The notes below the pieces were generated by a model that searched no databases, was not told the DNA's origin, and saw nothing but the letters and a program-made list of their open reading frames with translations. Below, in pieces: positions 31,905 through 39,713 of a stretch of DNA of 40,914 nt. This DNA is from Nocardioides sp. REDSEA-S33_B3 (GTDB taxonomy: Bacteria > Actinomycetota > Actinomycetes > Propionibacteriales > Nocardioidaceae), in NCBI GenBank assembly GCA_001627335.1, contig LUPK01000061.1:1-40914 (forward strand), written 5' to 3'. Position 1 is the stretch's first letter. Each line of letters starts with the position of its first letter. The position numbers and the translations under genes were made by a program.

Positions 31905-32491
31905 AGCGCGGCGACCGCCTCGACGGTGCGATCGGGGGAGAGCGGCTCGCAGCCCTTGGCGACGGCGTCGGCGACGACACCGCGCTGCGCACGGGCCAGG
32001 ACGAGCCCGCGGCGCACCAGGACCAACGGCGGCTTCCGGCGCTCCTTGAGGTCGCGCACGAGCCGCAGGACGAACGTGGTGGCGGCCGAGCGGCGCACGC
32101 AGTACGCCGCGGCCAGCACACCGGCCTCACGGGCCGGCCCGACCACGTCGGGGGCGAAGATCCCCTCGGCCACGAAGAGCCGGGAGCCGCCCAGGTCGAG
32201 GGTGCGGGCGCCGCAGCGGCCGTTCTCGGAGATCTCGTAGACCGGCACCTCGGCGGTGCCCGTGTTGGCCAGCTCGACCATCGTCGCGAGCGCGTCGTCG
32301 GGGAGCCAGGAGTCCGGGTGGTCCCAGTCGACCATGCCGGCGTTGGCGCCGTGCTCGATTCGCGGCAGCGTCGGGTCGTCGCCGTCCTTGTAGAAGTCGT
32401 CGAGGCGCAGCACCGGGAGCCCCAGTCGAGCCGCGAGGCGGGACTTGCCGGATCCCGACGGACCGGCCAGGACGATCACCCGCGCACGCAC
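31901..32491 (-). CDS. Uridine kinase-like P-loop kinase
   Basis: 196 residues. Walker A GPSGSGKS is at 10-17, followed by LRLDDFYKDGDDPTLP and VDWDHPDSWL, which match the uridine kinase / phosphoribulokinase family. It would phosphorylate uridine or a related nucleoside with ATP, consistent with the salvage neighbourhood. It is shorter than classic Udk (about 210) and lacks an obvious uracil-phosphoribosyl domain. The start is GTG, with TAGACT seven bases upstream and no ribosome site, so it is probably leaderless. The stop overlaps the peptidase-like gene. Confidence 0.8.
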   Translation of the reverse strand: MRARVIVLAGPSGSGKSRLAARLGLPVLRLDDFYKDGDDPTLPRIEHGANAGMVDWDHPDSWLPDDALATMVELANTGTAEVPVYEISENGRCGARTLDLGGSRLFVAEGIFAPDVVGPAREAGVLAAAYCVRRSAATTFVLRLVRDLKERRKPPLVLVRRGLVLARAQRGVVADAVAKGCEPLSPDRTVEAVAAL

Positions 32492-32498
32492 GGCGCAC

Positions 32499-32504
32499 AG
32501 TCTA
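32499..32504 (-). promoter_or_regulatory. Candidate -10 hexamer of the uridine kinase-like gene
   Basis: On minus, TAGACT is followed by seven bases and then the GTG at 32491, fitting a leaderless transcript. The 66 bp divergent gap also has to hold a promoter for 32558; none is obvious there. Confidence 0.4.
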
Positions 32505-32557
32505 GAAACCCCGGCTCCGCAGGATTGGACCGGGCGCTGCGGGGCAAGCATGCACCC

Positions 32558-33148
32558 ATGCAGCCCACCGATCTCGGGGACCGGGTGGCGGCGCAGCGCG
32601 AGCTGCGCGGCGCCTCGTGGTTCAGCGACCTCGCTCCGACCCTGGGCCGCGACCCGGAGTCCGGCCTGGAGCTGGAGGTCGACGTCACCGGCTGGCCGAC
32701 CCGGGTCGCGCGACTGGACGCCGTCGTCGACGCGCTGCGCGAGGAGGAGGGCCTGCTCCGGGCCGTACGCCGCGCGGTCGGTGGGGCCGCGCTGGCCCAC
32801 CTGGCCGCCGTCGCGCACGGGCGCGGCCTGCCGCCGGACCGGGTCGCCCGCGGTGAGGAGCTGGTGGCCGGTCGCCGACGGCTCACGCCACCGCCCACCT
32901 ACCGGTCCCCGCGGCTCGCGCCGCCGCGCGGCCCCGTGCACCCGCGGGCGTGGCGGGCCGACGAGCGGTGGGGCCGCACCGCCACCGGCCGGTCACGCGA
33001 GGGCGAGGTCGTCGTGGTCCTCGGGTGGGTCGGCGGGCTGCGCGAGCTGCACGCCGACGAGGGCTTCCTGCGCTCCACCTCGCCCGACCTGCTCCGCTAC
33101 GCCCTGACCGAGGCGTTCACCGCCGCCCAGGAAGGACCCCGCACGTGA
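32558..33148 (+). CDS. Unrecognised protein, first gene of a WXG-like operon, possibly YbaB-like
   Basis: 196 residues, soluble, no signal peptide. The N-terminal half is acidic and helical. A middle proline/arginine-rich linker (about 108-150) contains PPPTYRSPRLAPP. The C-terminal segment EVVVVLGWVGGLRELHADEG, followed by a helix with LLRYALTEAFTAA, weakly resembles YbaB/EbfC-type proteins that accompany type VII secretion substrates. That resemblance is by eye only. The ATG is the first after the divergent kinase promoter. The stop overlaps the next gene by four bases. Confidence 0.6.
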   Translation: MQPTDLGDRVAAQRELRGASWFSDLAPTLGRDPESGLELEVDVTGWPTRVARLDAVVDALREEEGLLRAVRRAVGGAALAHLAAVAHGRGLPPDRVARGEELVAGRRRLTPPPTYRSPRLAPPRGPVHPRAWRADERWGRTATGRSREGEVVVVLGWVGGLRELHADEGFLRSTSPDLLRYALTEAFTAAQEGPRT

Positions 33149-33573
33149 CCGACCCCGAGCCGATCGTCCACGGCCCGTTCGTGCCCCCGCAGCCGGCCGA
33201 GGCCGACACCTCGCCGGGCTACGGCGTACCGCACCCGCCGGGCGGCCCCGGTGGCCGCTTCTCCGCCGACGCGCGGCTGCTGGTCGAGGCCGGCGCCGCC
33301 TGGGAGGGGCTCTCCGACGCGTTGGGGCGGGTCTGGTCGCTCGCCGCCGAGGGCTGGGGGTACCCCGGGCTGTTCGGCTTCGCCGACACCCTCGGCGTCG
33401 CCGGCGCGCTGCACCTCGAGCTCAACCGCGTGCTCGTCGACGCCGCGGCCGACGGCACCGCGGTGACCCGTTCCCTGGCCCACGGCCTGGTCGAGACCGC
33501 CAACGACGTCAGCGGCACCGACCGCACCGCCGGCGACAACTTCCGCGCCCTGCGCACCCGGGCCGGGTCATGA
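33145..33573 (+). CDS. Helical EspC/DUF2580-like protein, WXG-type operon
   Basis: 142 residues with a proline-rich unstructured N-terminus (about 1-40). Helical segments follow, ending in SLAHGLVETANDVSGTDRTA and DNFRALRTRAG. This late helix, ending in a conserved Asp, resembles the EspC/DUF2580 group of small type VII secretion-related proteins. No signal peptide or cysteine. The GTG overlaps the preceding stop, and the stop overlaps the next ATG. Assignment is tentative. Confidence 0.6.
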   Translation: MTDPEPIVHGPFVPPQPAEADTSPGYGVPHPPGGPGGRFSADARLLVEAGAAWEGLSDALGRVWSLAAEGWGYPGLFGFADTLGVAGALHLELNRVLVDAAADGTAVTRSLAHGLVETANDVSGTDRTAGDNFRALRTRAGS

Positions 33574-34421
33574 CCGAGGCCAGCCGGGACCCGGAGGTCT
33601 TCCTGACGCAGGTCAACGACGCGATCGAGGACGTCAACTCAGCGATCGGGGAGTTCGTCGAGCGCTCGGCCAACCTGATCAACAGCCACCTGGCCGAGGC
33701 CGGCGGCATCCTCGGCACGCTGGTGGCCGGCCCTCTGGGCGGGCTCGTCGGCGGTTACCTCGGCCACGAGCTGGAGGAGCAGTTCGAGGAGGGCGTCGAC
33801 CGGATCAACGAGACCTGGGAGGTCGTCTCGGAGACCATCCGCCAGTCGATCGGCGGCATGCTCGGCGACCCGCTGCGGATGTCGAGCATCGCCAGCCGCT
33901 ACCGCGAGTGCGTCGACGAGCTCGGCCAGGTGCAGCAGCAGATCGAGTCGGCCGACCACTACCTCGCCGCCACGTGGACCGGCCTCGCGCACACCGCCTA
34001 CGAGAACACCAGCCGCAACCAGCTCGAGGCCCTGCACGGGATGATCGAGTCCTTCGAGGGAGCCGCCCAGCTGCTCGACGACCACCAGCTGGCGCTGGTG
34101 ACCTACTGGACCCGCCAGCTGGAGAACCTCGTCGGGCTCTTCACCGACATCGTGGGCAAGACCGCCGAGCTCGGCGACGTCGGCAACTGGTTCACCGGGG
34201 GTGCCGGAGTGGTCGTGTCCATCATCGCCACCGCCGGCGAGTCCGCGTCGGCCATCCTCGGCGAGGCCGTCACCTACTGGGCGGACCTGAACATCGGCAA
34301 GGCGGGGGACTGGCAGAGCCTGGTCTCCCGCCTCGGCGACCGCGGTCTCCAGGGCGACCGCTGGCCCGACCTCGTCGCCCAGGACCGCGGCTACCTCAAC
34401 GACCCCTGGACCCCCGTCTGA
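33570..34421 (+). CDS. WXG100-like helical protein with glycine-rich hydrophobic segment
   Basis: 283 residues, almost all helical. A WTG turn at 136-138 lies between helix DELGQVQQQIESADHYLAAT and helix TAYENTSRNQLEALHGMIE, the helix-WxG-helix hairpin of type VII secretion substrates. Residues 45-65 form a glycine-zipper-like hydrophobic stretch (GTLVAGPLGGLVGGYLG). A second small-residue hydrophobic stretch is at 211-235. The C-terminus ends in PWTPV. It could be a secreted effector, a chaperone partner, or an unrelated helical protein. No ESX ATPase or EccB-E genes are nearby. It converges on a lipoprotein gene with a 3-base gap. Confidence 0.65.
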   Translation: MTEASRDPEVFLTQVNDAIEDVNSAIGEFVERSANLINSHLAEAGGILGTLVAGPLGGLVGGYLGHELEEQFEEGVDRINETWEVVSETIRQSIGGMLGDPLRMSSIASRYRECVDELGQVQQQIESADHYLAATWTGLAHTAYENTSRNQLEALHGMIESFEGAAQLLDDHQLALVTYWTRQLENLVGLFTDIVGKTAELGDVGNWFTGGAGVVVSIIATAGESASAILGEAVTYWADLNIGKAGDWQSLVSRLGDRGLQGDRWPDLVAQDRGYLNDPWTPV

Positions 34422-34424
34422 GGC

Positions 34425-35351
34425 TCACAGGTCCGCACGGCCGGTGAGCTCGACCGGCTCGCCGTCGATGCCCGCCGAGCGGCGCACCTCGAGGGTGTCG
34501 TCGTCGCCGGGCGTGAAGACGAGCACACGTCGCACCACGAGCGGGTCGTCGGTGAGGTCGACGGTGCGCAGCGCCTCCTGGCCGCCCAGGGTCACCGCCA
34601 GCTCCGGGTCGCTGAGCCCCGAGCCGTCCGCGGGGCCGAGGCTGCTCTCGACGTCGACCAGTCGCCAGCCATCGCCCTCGGCCCAGCCCAGGTCGGGCAG
34701 CCACGGCCACCGGGTCAGCCCGGCACGGCAGGAGACCACGAGCTCGGTCCTGGGCTCGTCGAGGCAGGTGGCGGTCGGGTCGCCTGGCTCGGCGTCGGCC
34801 ATGAGCCGCACCCGGCCGTCGCCTGCTGCGGAGCCGTCGTGGGCGAGGACCAGCTCGCTGCCGTCGTACTCCACGACGAAGGAGAGGGCGTCGGGGTCGG
34901 CCACCGCGGCCCACACGAAGCCCTCGGTGCGGTCGAGGCCCTCGACGTCGAGGCGGGTGCGGTCGGTGCCGTCGTCGAGCCAGAGCTCGGTGTCGAGGTC
35001 GGGCAGCTGCACGACCTGACGCGCGGCAGCGGGCAGGCCGGCACCGAGCTCGAGCTGCCACGAGACCGCGGTGAGCGAGCCGTCGGCGACGCCGACGTCC
35101 TCGCCCTGGAAGGTGTCGATCGCGGGGACCTCGGAGCGGTCCAGGGTCACGGTGCTCACGGTGAGCAGCCCGTCGGGGAGCTGGAGCTCGCCGTCCCAGG
35201 TGCTGGTGGCGCCGTCGAGGGCCGCCGGGGGAGACAGCGTGTCCGCGCGGACCGCGTCACCGCCGGGCTCGAGGTCGCTGCCGAGCAGCGAGCAGCCCGC
35301 GAGGGCCGCCAGGGCGGGGAGGAGGAGCAGGCCGGGCCTCAGGTGATGCAC
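34425..35351 (-). CDS. Hypothetical lipoprotein
   Basis: 308 residues starting at GTG, with AGGAG six bases upstream. The signal sequence ends in lipobox LAGC, with C20 as the lipidated residue. The mature protein is acidic and beta-rich with two cysteines (in TATCLDEP and VVSCRAG) that could form a disulfide. Repeated hydrophobic-polar strands such as SFVVEYDGSELVLAH suggest a beta-sandwich or propeller. I do not recognise the family. It converges with the WXG-like gene, so an association is possible but unsupported. Confidence 0.7.
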   Translation of the reverse strand: MHHLRPGLLLLPALAALAGCSLLGSDLEPGGDAVRADTLSPPAALDGATSTWDGELQLPDGLLTVSTVTLDRSEVPAIDTFQGEDVGVADGSLTAVSWQLELGAGLPAAARQVVQLPDLDTELWLDDGTDRTRLDVEGLDRTEGFVWAAVADPDALSFVVEYDGSELVLAHDGSAAGDGRVRLMADAEPGDPTATCLDEPRTELVVSCRAGLTRWPWLPDLGWAEGDGWRLVDVESSLGPADGSGLSDPELAVTLGGQEALRTVDLTDDPLVVRRVLVFTPGDDDTLEVRRSAGIDGEPVELTGRADL

Positions 35352-35379
35352 GGCCTGCTCCTACCCCGCAGGTCGGGGG

Positions 35380-36252
35380 TCACACCCCCATCGGGTGCCA
35401 GACCGTCTTGATCTCCAGGAACGACGTCATCGGCTCCAGGCCGGGGTCCTCGGACCAGTCCGGCTCGGCGGCCGGCGCCCGGCGTACCCGCTTGAGGTTG
35501 TCGGCGGCCGCGACCTCGAGGTCCGCGGCGAGCGCCGCGTCACCGGCGATGCCGGTCAGGTCGATGGCGTTGACGTCCATGTGCGAGGCCAGCCACGGGG
35601 CGACCGTGGCCGCTCGGCCGGTGAGGATGTTGACCACGCCGCCGGGCAGGTCGCTGGTCGCGAGCACCTCGGCGAGGTTGACCGCGGGCAGCGGGCGGGA
35701 GTACGACGACACCACGACGGCGGTGTTGCCGCTGACGATCACCGGCGCGATGACCGAGACCAGCCCGAGCAGCGAGGACTCCTCGGGGGCGAGGACCGCC
35801 ACGACGCCGGTCGGCTCGGGGGTGGATAGGTTGAAGAACGGGCCGGCCACGGGGTTGGCGTTGCCGACGACCTGGGCGAGCTTGTCGGCCCAACCGGCGT
35901 ACCAGACCAGGCGGTCCACGGCGGCGTCGACGACCTTGTCGGCCCTGCTCGCCGAGAGCCCCTCGGACTGCTGCACGGCCTGGACGAACTGCGGGCGGCG
36001 GTCCTCCATGACCTCGGCGACGCGGTAGAGGATCTGCGCCCGGTTGTAGGCGGTGCGACCGGACCAACCGCCGAAGGCCTTGCGGGCGGCGACGACGGCG
36101 TCGCGGGCGTCCTTGCGCGAGGCGAGGGCGGCGTTGGCCACGAAGGCCCCCTTGTGGTCGGTCACGACGTAGGAGTAGCCCGACTCCGAGCGGGGGAAGG
36201 CCCCGCCGATGAAGAGCTTGTAGGTCTTGCGGACGTCGATGCGGTTGCTCAC
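35380..36252 (-). CDS. Half-length aldehyde-dehydrogenase-like protein without catalytic residues
   Basis: 290 residues covering only the N-terminal NAD-binding half of an aldehyde dehydrogenase. RKAFGGWSGRTAYNRAQIL and YAGWADKL align well with the family. Where a normal enzyme has PWNFP, this one has APEESSLLGL (155-164), so the oxyanion Asn is missing. FTGST is replaced by DLTGIAG, and the domain with the catalytic Glu and Cys is absent. The end FLEIKTVWHPMGV looks like a natural terminus. The GTG overlaps the stop of the full-length enzyme upstream. The pair looks like a split ALDH16 (catalytic plus pseudo-ALDH domain). This is not simple decay, since the frame is intact and coupled. Confidence 0.85.
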   Translation of the reverse strand: MSNRIDVRKTYKLFIGGAFPRSESGYSYVVTDHKGAFVANAALASRKDARDAVVAARKAFGGWSGRTAYNRAQILYRVAEVMEDRRPQFVQAVQQSEGLSASRADKVVDAAVDRLVWYAGWADKLAQVVGNANPVAGPFFNLSTPEPTGVVAVLAPEESSLLGLVSVIAPVIVSGNTAVVVSSYSRPLPAVNLAEVLATSDLPGGVVNILTGRAATVAPWLASHMDVNAIDLTGIAGDAALAADLEVAAADNLKRVRRAPAAEPDWSEDPGLEPMTSFLEIKTVWHPMGV

Positions 36253-37685
36253 GCCTGGCCTCCCTTCAGGTAGGCGGCCAGGCCGTGGCGGCCGCCCTCG
36301 CGGCCGTAGCCGGACTCCTTGTAGCCACCGAACGGGCTGGTGGGGTCGAACTTGTTGAACGTGTTGGCCCACACGACGCCGGCGCGCAGCTTGCCCGCGA
36401 CGTCGAGGATGCGCGAGCCCTTCTCGGTCCAGATGCCGGCGGAGAGGCCGTACGGCGTGTTGTTGGCCTTCTCCACGGCCTCCGAGGGCGTGCGGAAGGT
36501 CAGCACGGAGAGCACGGGGCCGAAGATCTCCTCGCGGGCGATCCGGTGGGCCTGGGAGACGCCGGTGAACAGCGTCGGGGCGAACCAGTAGCCGCTGGTG
36601 GGCAGCTCGCACGGGGCGGACCAGCGCTCGGCGCCCTCGGCCTCGCCGGCCACGGAGAGCTCGCGGATGCGGGCCAGCTGGGCGGCGGAGTTGATCGCGC
36701 CCACGTCGGTGTTCTTGTCCAGCGGGTCGCCGAGGCGCAGCGTGGCCATCCGGCGCTTGAGGCGCTCGAGCACCTCGTCGGCCACCGACTCCTGGACCAG
36801 CAGGCGCGAGCCGGCGCAGCAGACGTGACCCTGGTTGAAGAAGATGCCGTTGACGATGCCCTCGACCGCCTGGTCCATGGGGGCGTCGTCGAAGACGATG
36901 TTGGCGGCCTTGCCGCCGAGCTCCAGCGTCACCTTCTTGTCGGTCCCGGCGACGGCCCGGGCGATGGCCTTGCCGACGTCGGTGGAGCCGGTGAAGGCGA
37001 CCTTGTCGACGCCGGGGTGCTCGACGATCGCGCGGCCGGTCTCGCCGGCGCCGGTGAGGATGTTGACGACACCCGGCGGGAGGTCGGCCTGCTGGCAGAT
37101 CTCGGCGAAGAGCAGGGCGGTCAGCGGGGTGGTCTCGGCGGGCTTGAGGACCACGGTGTTGCCGCAGGCCAGGGCGGGGGCGACCTTCCACGCCAGCATC
37201 AGCAGCGGGAAGTTCCACGGGATGACCTGGCCGGCCACGCCGAGCGGGGTGGTGCCGTAGCCACTGTGCTCGAGCTTGTCGGCCCAGCCGGCGTAGTAGA
37301 AGAAGTGCGCGGCGACGGTCGGGACGTCGACGTCGCGGGCCTCCTTGATCGGCTTGCCGTTGTCGAGGGTCTCCAGGACGGCCAGCTCGCGGCTGCGCTC
37401 CTGGATGATCCGGGCGATGCGATAGAGGTACTTGGCGCGCTCGCGGCCCGGCATCGGGCCCCAGACCTTGTCGTAGGCCTTGCGGGCGGCCTTCACCGCA
37501 CGGTCGACGTCGGAGGCGTCGGCCTCCGCGACCTCGGCGAGGACCTCCTCGGTGGCGGGGTTGACGGTCTTGAACGCGGTGCCCGCGCCGCTGGTGAACT
37601 CGCCGTTCACGAAGAGTCCGTAGGACTCCTTGATGTCGACGACCGCGCGCGACTCGGGGGCCGGCGCGTACTCGAAGATGCTCAT
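36249..37685 (-). CDS. Aldehyde dehydrogenase, catalytic partner
   Basis: 478 residues. NAD(P)-dependent oxidation of an aldehyde to the acid. PWNFP (N158), LELGGK (E255) and FFNQGHVCCAGSR (catalytic C289) are all present. The co-factor motif FTGSTDVG is at 231-238. Placed 17 bases after deoC with AGGAGAAGAG before its ATG, it is well placed to oxidise the acetaldehyde released by DeoC, though the substrate is inferred. The stop overlaps the half-length ALDH-like gene (GTGA), so both should be made in similar amounts. Confidence 0.94.
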   Translation of the reverse strand: MSIFEYAPAPESRAVVDIKESYGLFVNGEFTSGAGTAFKTVNPATEEVLAEVAEADASDVDRAVKAARKAYDKVWGPMPGRERAKYLYRIARIIQERSRELAVLETLDNGKPIKEARDVDVPTVAAHFFYYAGWADKLEHSGYGTTPLGVAGQVIPWNFPLLMLAWKVAPALACGNTVVLKPAETTPLTALLFAEICQQADLPPGVVNILTGAGETGRAIVEHPGVDKVAFTGSTDVGKAIARAVAGTDKKVTLELGGKAANIVFDDAPMDQAVEGIVNGIFFNQGHVCCAGSRLLVQESVADEVLERLKRRMATLRLGDPLDKNTDVGAINSAAQLARIRELSVAGEAEGAERWSAPCELPTSGYWFAPTLFTGVSQAHRIAREEIFGPVLSVLTFRTPSEAVEKANNTPYGLSAGIWTEKGSRILDVAGKLRAGVVWANTFNKFDPTSPFGGYKESGYGREGGRHGLAAYLKGGQA

Positions 37686-37702
37686 CTCTTCTCCTGCCGG
37701 TC

Positions 37703-38677
37703 TCAGTCGAGGGTGACGTAGTCGGGGCCGCTGTAGCGGCCGGTGCGCATCTTGGTCCGCTGCATCAGCAGGTCGTTGAGCAGCGTGGAGGCGCCGAAGC
37801 GGAACCAGTCGGGGTCGAGCCAGTCGGGGCCGGCGACCTCGTTGACCATCACGAGGTACTTGATGGCGTCCTTGGCGGTGCGGATGCCGCCGGCCGGCTT
37901 CACGCCGACCATCTGGCCGGTCGCGAGGCGGTAGTCGCGGACGGCCTCGAGCATGATCATCGTGACCGGCAGCGTCGCTGCCGGCTGGACCTTGCCGGTG
38001 GAGGTCTTGATGAAGTGACCGCCGGCCATCATCGCCAGCCAGCTGGCGCGCCGGACGTTGTCGTAGGTCTGCAGCTCGCCGGTCTCGAAGATGACCTTCA
38101 GGTGGGCGCTGCGCTCACCCTGGGTGCAGGCCTCCTTGACCGCGACGATCTCCTCGAAGACCTCGAGGTAGCGGCCGGAGAGGAAGGCGCCGCGGTCGAT
38201 GACCATGTCGATCTCGTCGGCGCCGGCCTCGACCGCGTCGCGGGTGTCGGCCAGCTTGATGTCGCGGGCCGCGCGCCCGGACGGGAACGCGGTGGCGACG
38301 GCCGCGATGTTCACGCCGGAGTCACCCAGGGTGTCCTTGGCGACGCCGACGAGGTCGGGGTAGACGCAGACGGCCGCGGTGGCGGGGCACGTGGGGTCGG
38401 TCGGGTCGGGGCGCATCGCCTTGCTGGCCAGGGCCCGGACCTTGCCGGGGGTGTCCTGGCCCTCCAGGGTCGTCAGGTCGACCATCCGGATGGCCAGGTC
38501 GAGGGCCTGCTCCTTGGCGGTGGTCTTGATCGAGCGGGTCCCGAGGGCAGCGGCACGGGCCTCAGCACCCACCTGGTCGACGCCGGGCAGGCCGTGCAGG
38601 AAGCGGCGCAGCGCAGCGTCGGACCGGGTGACGTCCGAGAGGTCCCAGCCGACTCCGGGCGTGGAGGTCGTGGGCAT
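37703..38677 (-). CDS. deoC: Deoxyribose-phosphate aldolase
   Basis: 324 residues, class I aldolase splitting 2-deoxyribose 5-phosphate into acetaldehyde and glyceraldehyde 3-phosphate. K224 in HFIKTSTGK forms the Schiff base. K260 in VGVKPAGGIRT and D157 in EIDMVID complete the proton relay. An N-terminal helix extension makes it longer than E. coli DeoC (259). The ATG at 38677 is chosen because TATGCT lies six bases upstream (leaderless) and no ribosome site is seen; an upstream in-frame start would add 23 residues through the promoter. First gene of deoC-ALDH-ALDH-like. Confidence 0.95.
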   Translation of the reverse strand: MPTTSTPGVGWDLSDVTRSDAALRRFLHGLPGVDQVGAEARAAALGTRSIKTTAKEQALDLAIRMVDLTTLEGQDTPGKVRALASKAMRPDPTDPTCPATAAVCVYPDLVGVAKDTLGDSGVNIAAVATAFPSGRAARDIKLADTRDAVEAGADEIDMVIDRGAFLSGRYLEVFEEIVAVKEACTQGERSAHLKVIFETGELQTYDNVRRASWLAMMAGGHFIKTSTGKVQPAATLPVTMIMLEAVRDYRLATGQMVGVKPAGGIRTAKDAIKYLVMVNEVAGPDWLDPDWFRFGASTLLNDLLMQRTKMRTGRYSGPDYVTLD

Positions 38678-38683
38678 TGGATC

Positions 38684-38689
38684 AGCATA
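38684..38689 (-). promoter_or_regulatory. Candidate -10 hexamer of the deoC operon (leaderless)
   Basis: On minus, TATGCT is followed after six bases by the deoC ATG. A TTGGGG lies 19 bases upstream as a poor -35. The divergent gap also has CCACCCGCCTG twice (38731-38741 and 38743-38753), a 12 bp-period direct repeat. Confidence 0.45.
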
Positions 38690-38778
38690 GGCTTGTCGAC
38701 GGGTCTGGCCCCAACCCTCGATCCGGCCGCCCACCCGCCTGGCCACCCGCCTGCCGATCCCTGGAGGAGCCCGCTTCG

Positions 38779-39372
38779 ATGGAGCACGACCCGCACGGCG
38801 AACGCCTGGACTTCGACCCCACCAGCGGTCGGTTCATGGGCGCGCTCACCGCCGTCCTCGGTGCGGTCGGCGTCCTCGTCACGCTGGCGTTCCCCGGGGA
38901 CTACCCGCCGCAGGTCGCCACCGGCGGGCTGCTGGCGATCGCGCTGGCCTGGTCGGCGATGCTCCGTCCCCGCGTCTGGCTCGAGGGGCACCGGCTGGTG
39001 CTGCGCGGCATGCTCTCCACGCTGCACCTCCCGCTTGCCCGCCTCCAGTCGGTCGTCGTGCAGCAGGTCCTCGTCGCCACCGTCGACGACAAGCGGCACG
39101 CCAACCCCGGCGTCGGCCGGTCGCGGTTCCGTGCGATGCGCAAGCCGCGCTCCACGCGCGACCTGACGATGACCCCGGTGCCTGGTGAGGGCTGGACCCC
39201 CGACGAGGGGGCTGACTACGCCGACTTCGTCGAGGACCGGATCCGCGACGCCGCCAAGGCCGCCCAGCGGGTCCCCGATGCGCCCAGCGACGTACGACGG
39301 GAGTGGGCGTGGCCCGAGGTCGGCCTCGTGGTCGGCACCAGCCTGCTGTTCGTCGTCAGCTTCTGGTTCTGA
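38779..39372 (+). CDS. PH-domain-like membrane protein
   Basis: 197 residues. Two N-terminal helices (about 16-36 and 40-58) are followed by a bacterial PH-like fold (VWLEGHRLVLRGMLSTLHLPLARLQSV). A long charged linker and a last helix (VGLVVGTSLLFVVSFWF) follow. Such proteins are common and uncharacterised in actinobacteria. The ATG at 38779 is chosen for GGAGGAG ten bases upstream. It diverges from deoC. The next gene starts 12 bases later. Confidence 0.75.
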   Translation: MEHDPHGERLDFDPTSGRFMGALTAVLGAVGVLVTLAFPGDYPPQVATGGLLAIALAWSAMLRPRVWLEGHRLVLRGMLSTLHLPLARLQSVVVQQVLVATVDDKRHANPGVGRSRFRAMRKPRSTRDLTMTPVPGEGWTPDEGADYADFVEDRIRDAAKAAQRVPDAPSDVRREWAWPEVGLVVGTSLLFVVSFWF

Positions 39373-39384
39373 GCGCGGCCGCCC

Positions 39385-39684
39385 GTGACTGAGCGCCCCG
39401 AGGTCGTGTGCCTGTGCGGCTCCGCCCGGTTCATGGCGCAGATGCACGACCTGGCTCGCGAGCTGGGCATGGCGGGAGTCGTCGTCCTGACCCCCGTCGA
39501 CGCGGAGGACGCGCCGACGCCGGAGCAGAAGGAGACGCTCGACGCGTTGCACCGGCACAAGATCGACCTCGCGGACCGGGTGGTGGTCGTGAACCCGGGC
39601 GGCTACGTCGGTGAGTCGACGGCGGCTGAGATCGCCTACGCCCGGGCAGCAGGCAAGCGCGTCGACTTCACCGAGCCGCAGTAG
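39385..39684 (+). CDS. Nucleoside 2-deoxyribosyltransferase-like protein
   Basis: 99 residues starting at GTG. VVCLCGSARFMAQM at the N-terminus and RVVVVNPGGYVGESTAAEIA near the C-terminus match the nucleoside 2-deoxyribosyltransferase / DUF4406 Rossmann-like fold. The family transfers or cleaves deoxyribose from nucleosides or nucleotides. At 99 residues it is short, so it may be a minimal or non-canonical member. The late ESTAAEIA segment supplies the usual catalytic-type Glu. It follows the PH-like gene by 12 bases. The nucleoside theme nearby supports but does not prove the role. Confidence 0.7.
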   Translation: MTERPEVVCLCGSARFMAQMHDLARELGMAGVVVLTPVDAEDAPTPEQKETLDALHRHKIDLADRVVVVNPGGYVGESTAAEIAYARAAGKRVDFTEPQ

Positions 39685-39713
39685 GCAGCACGCAGGGCGC
39701 TCGGAGCGCGCCG

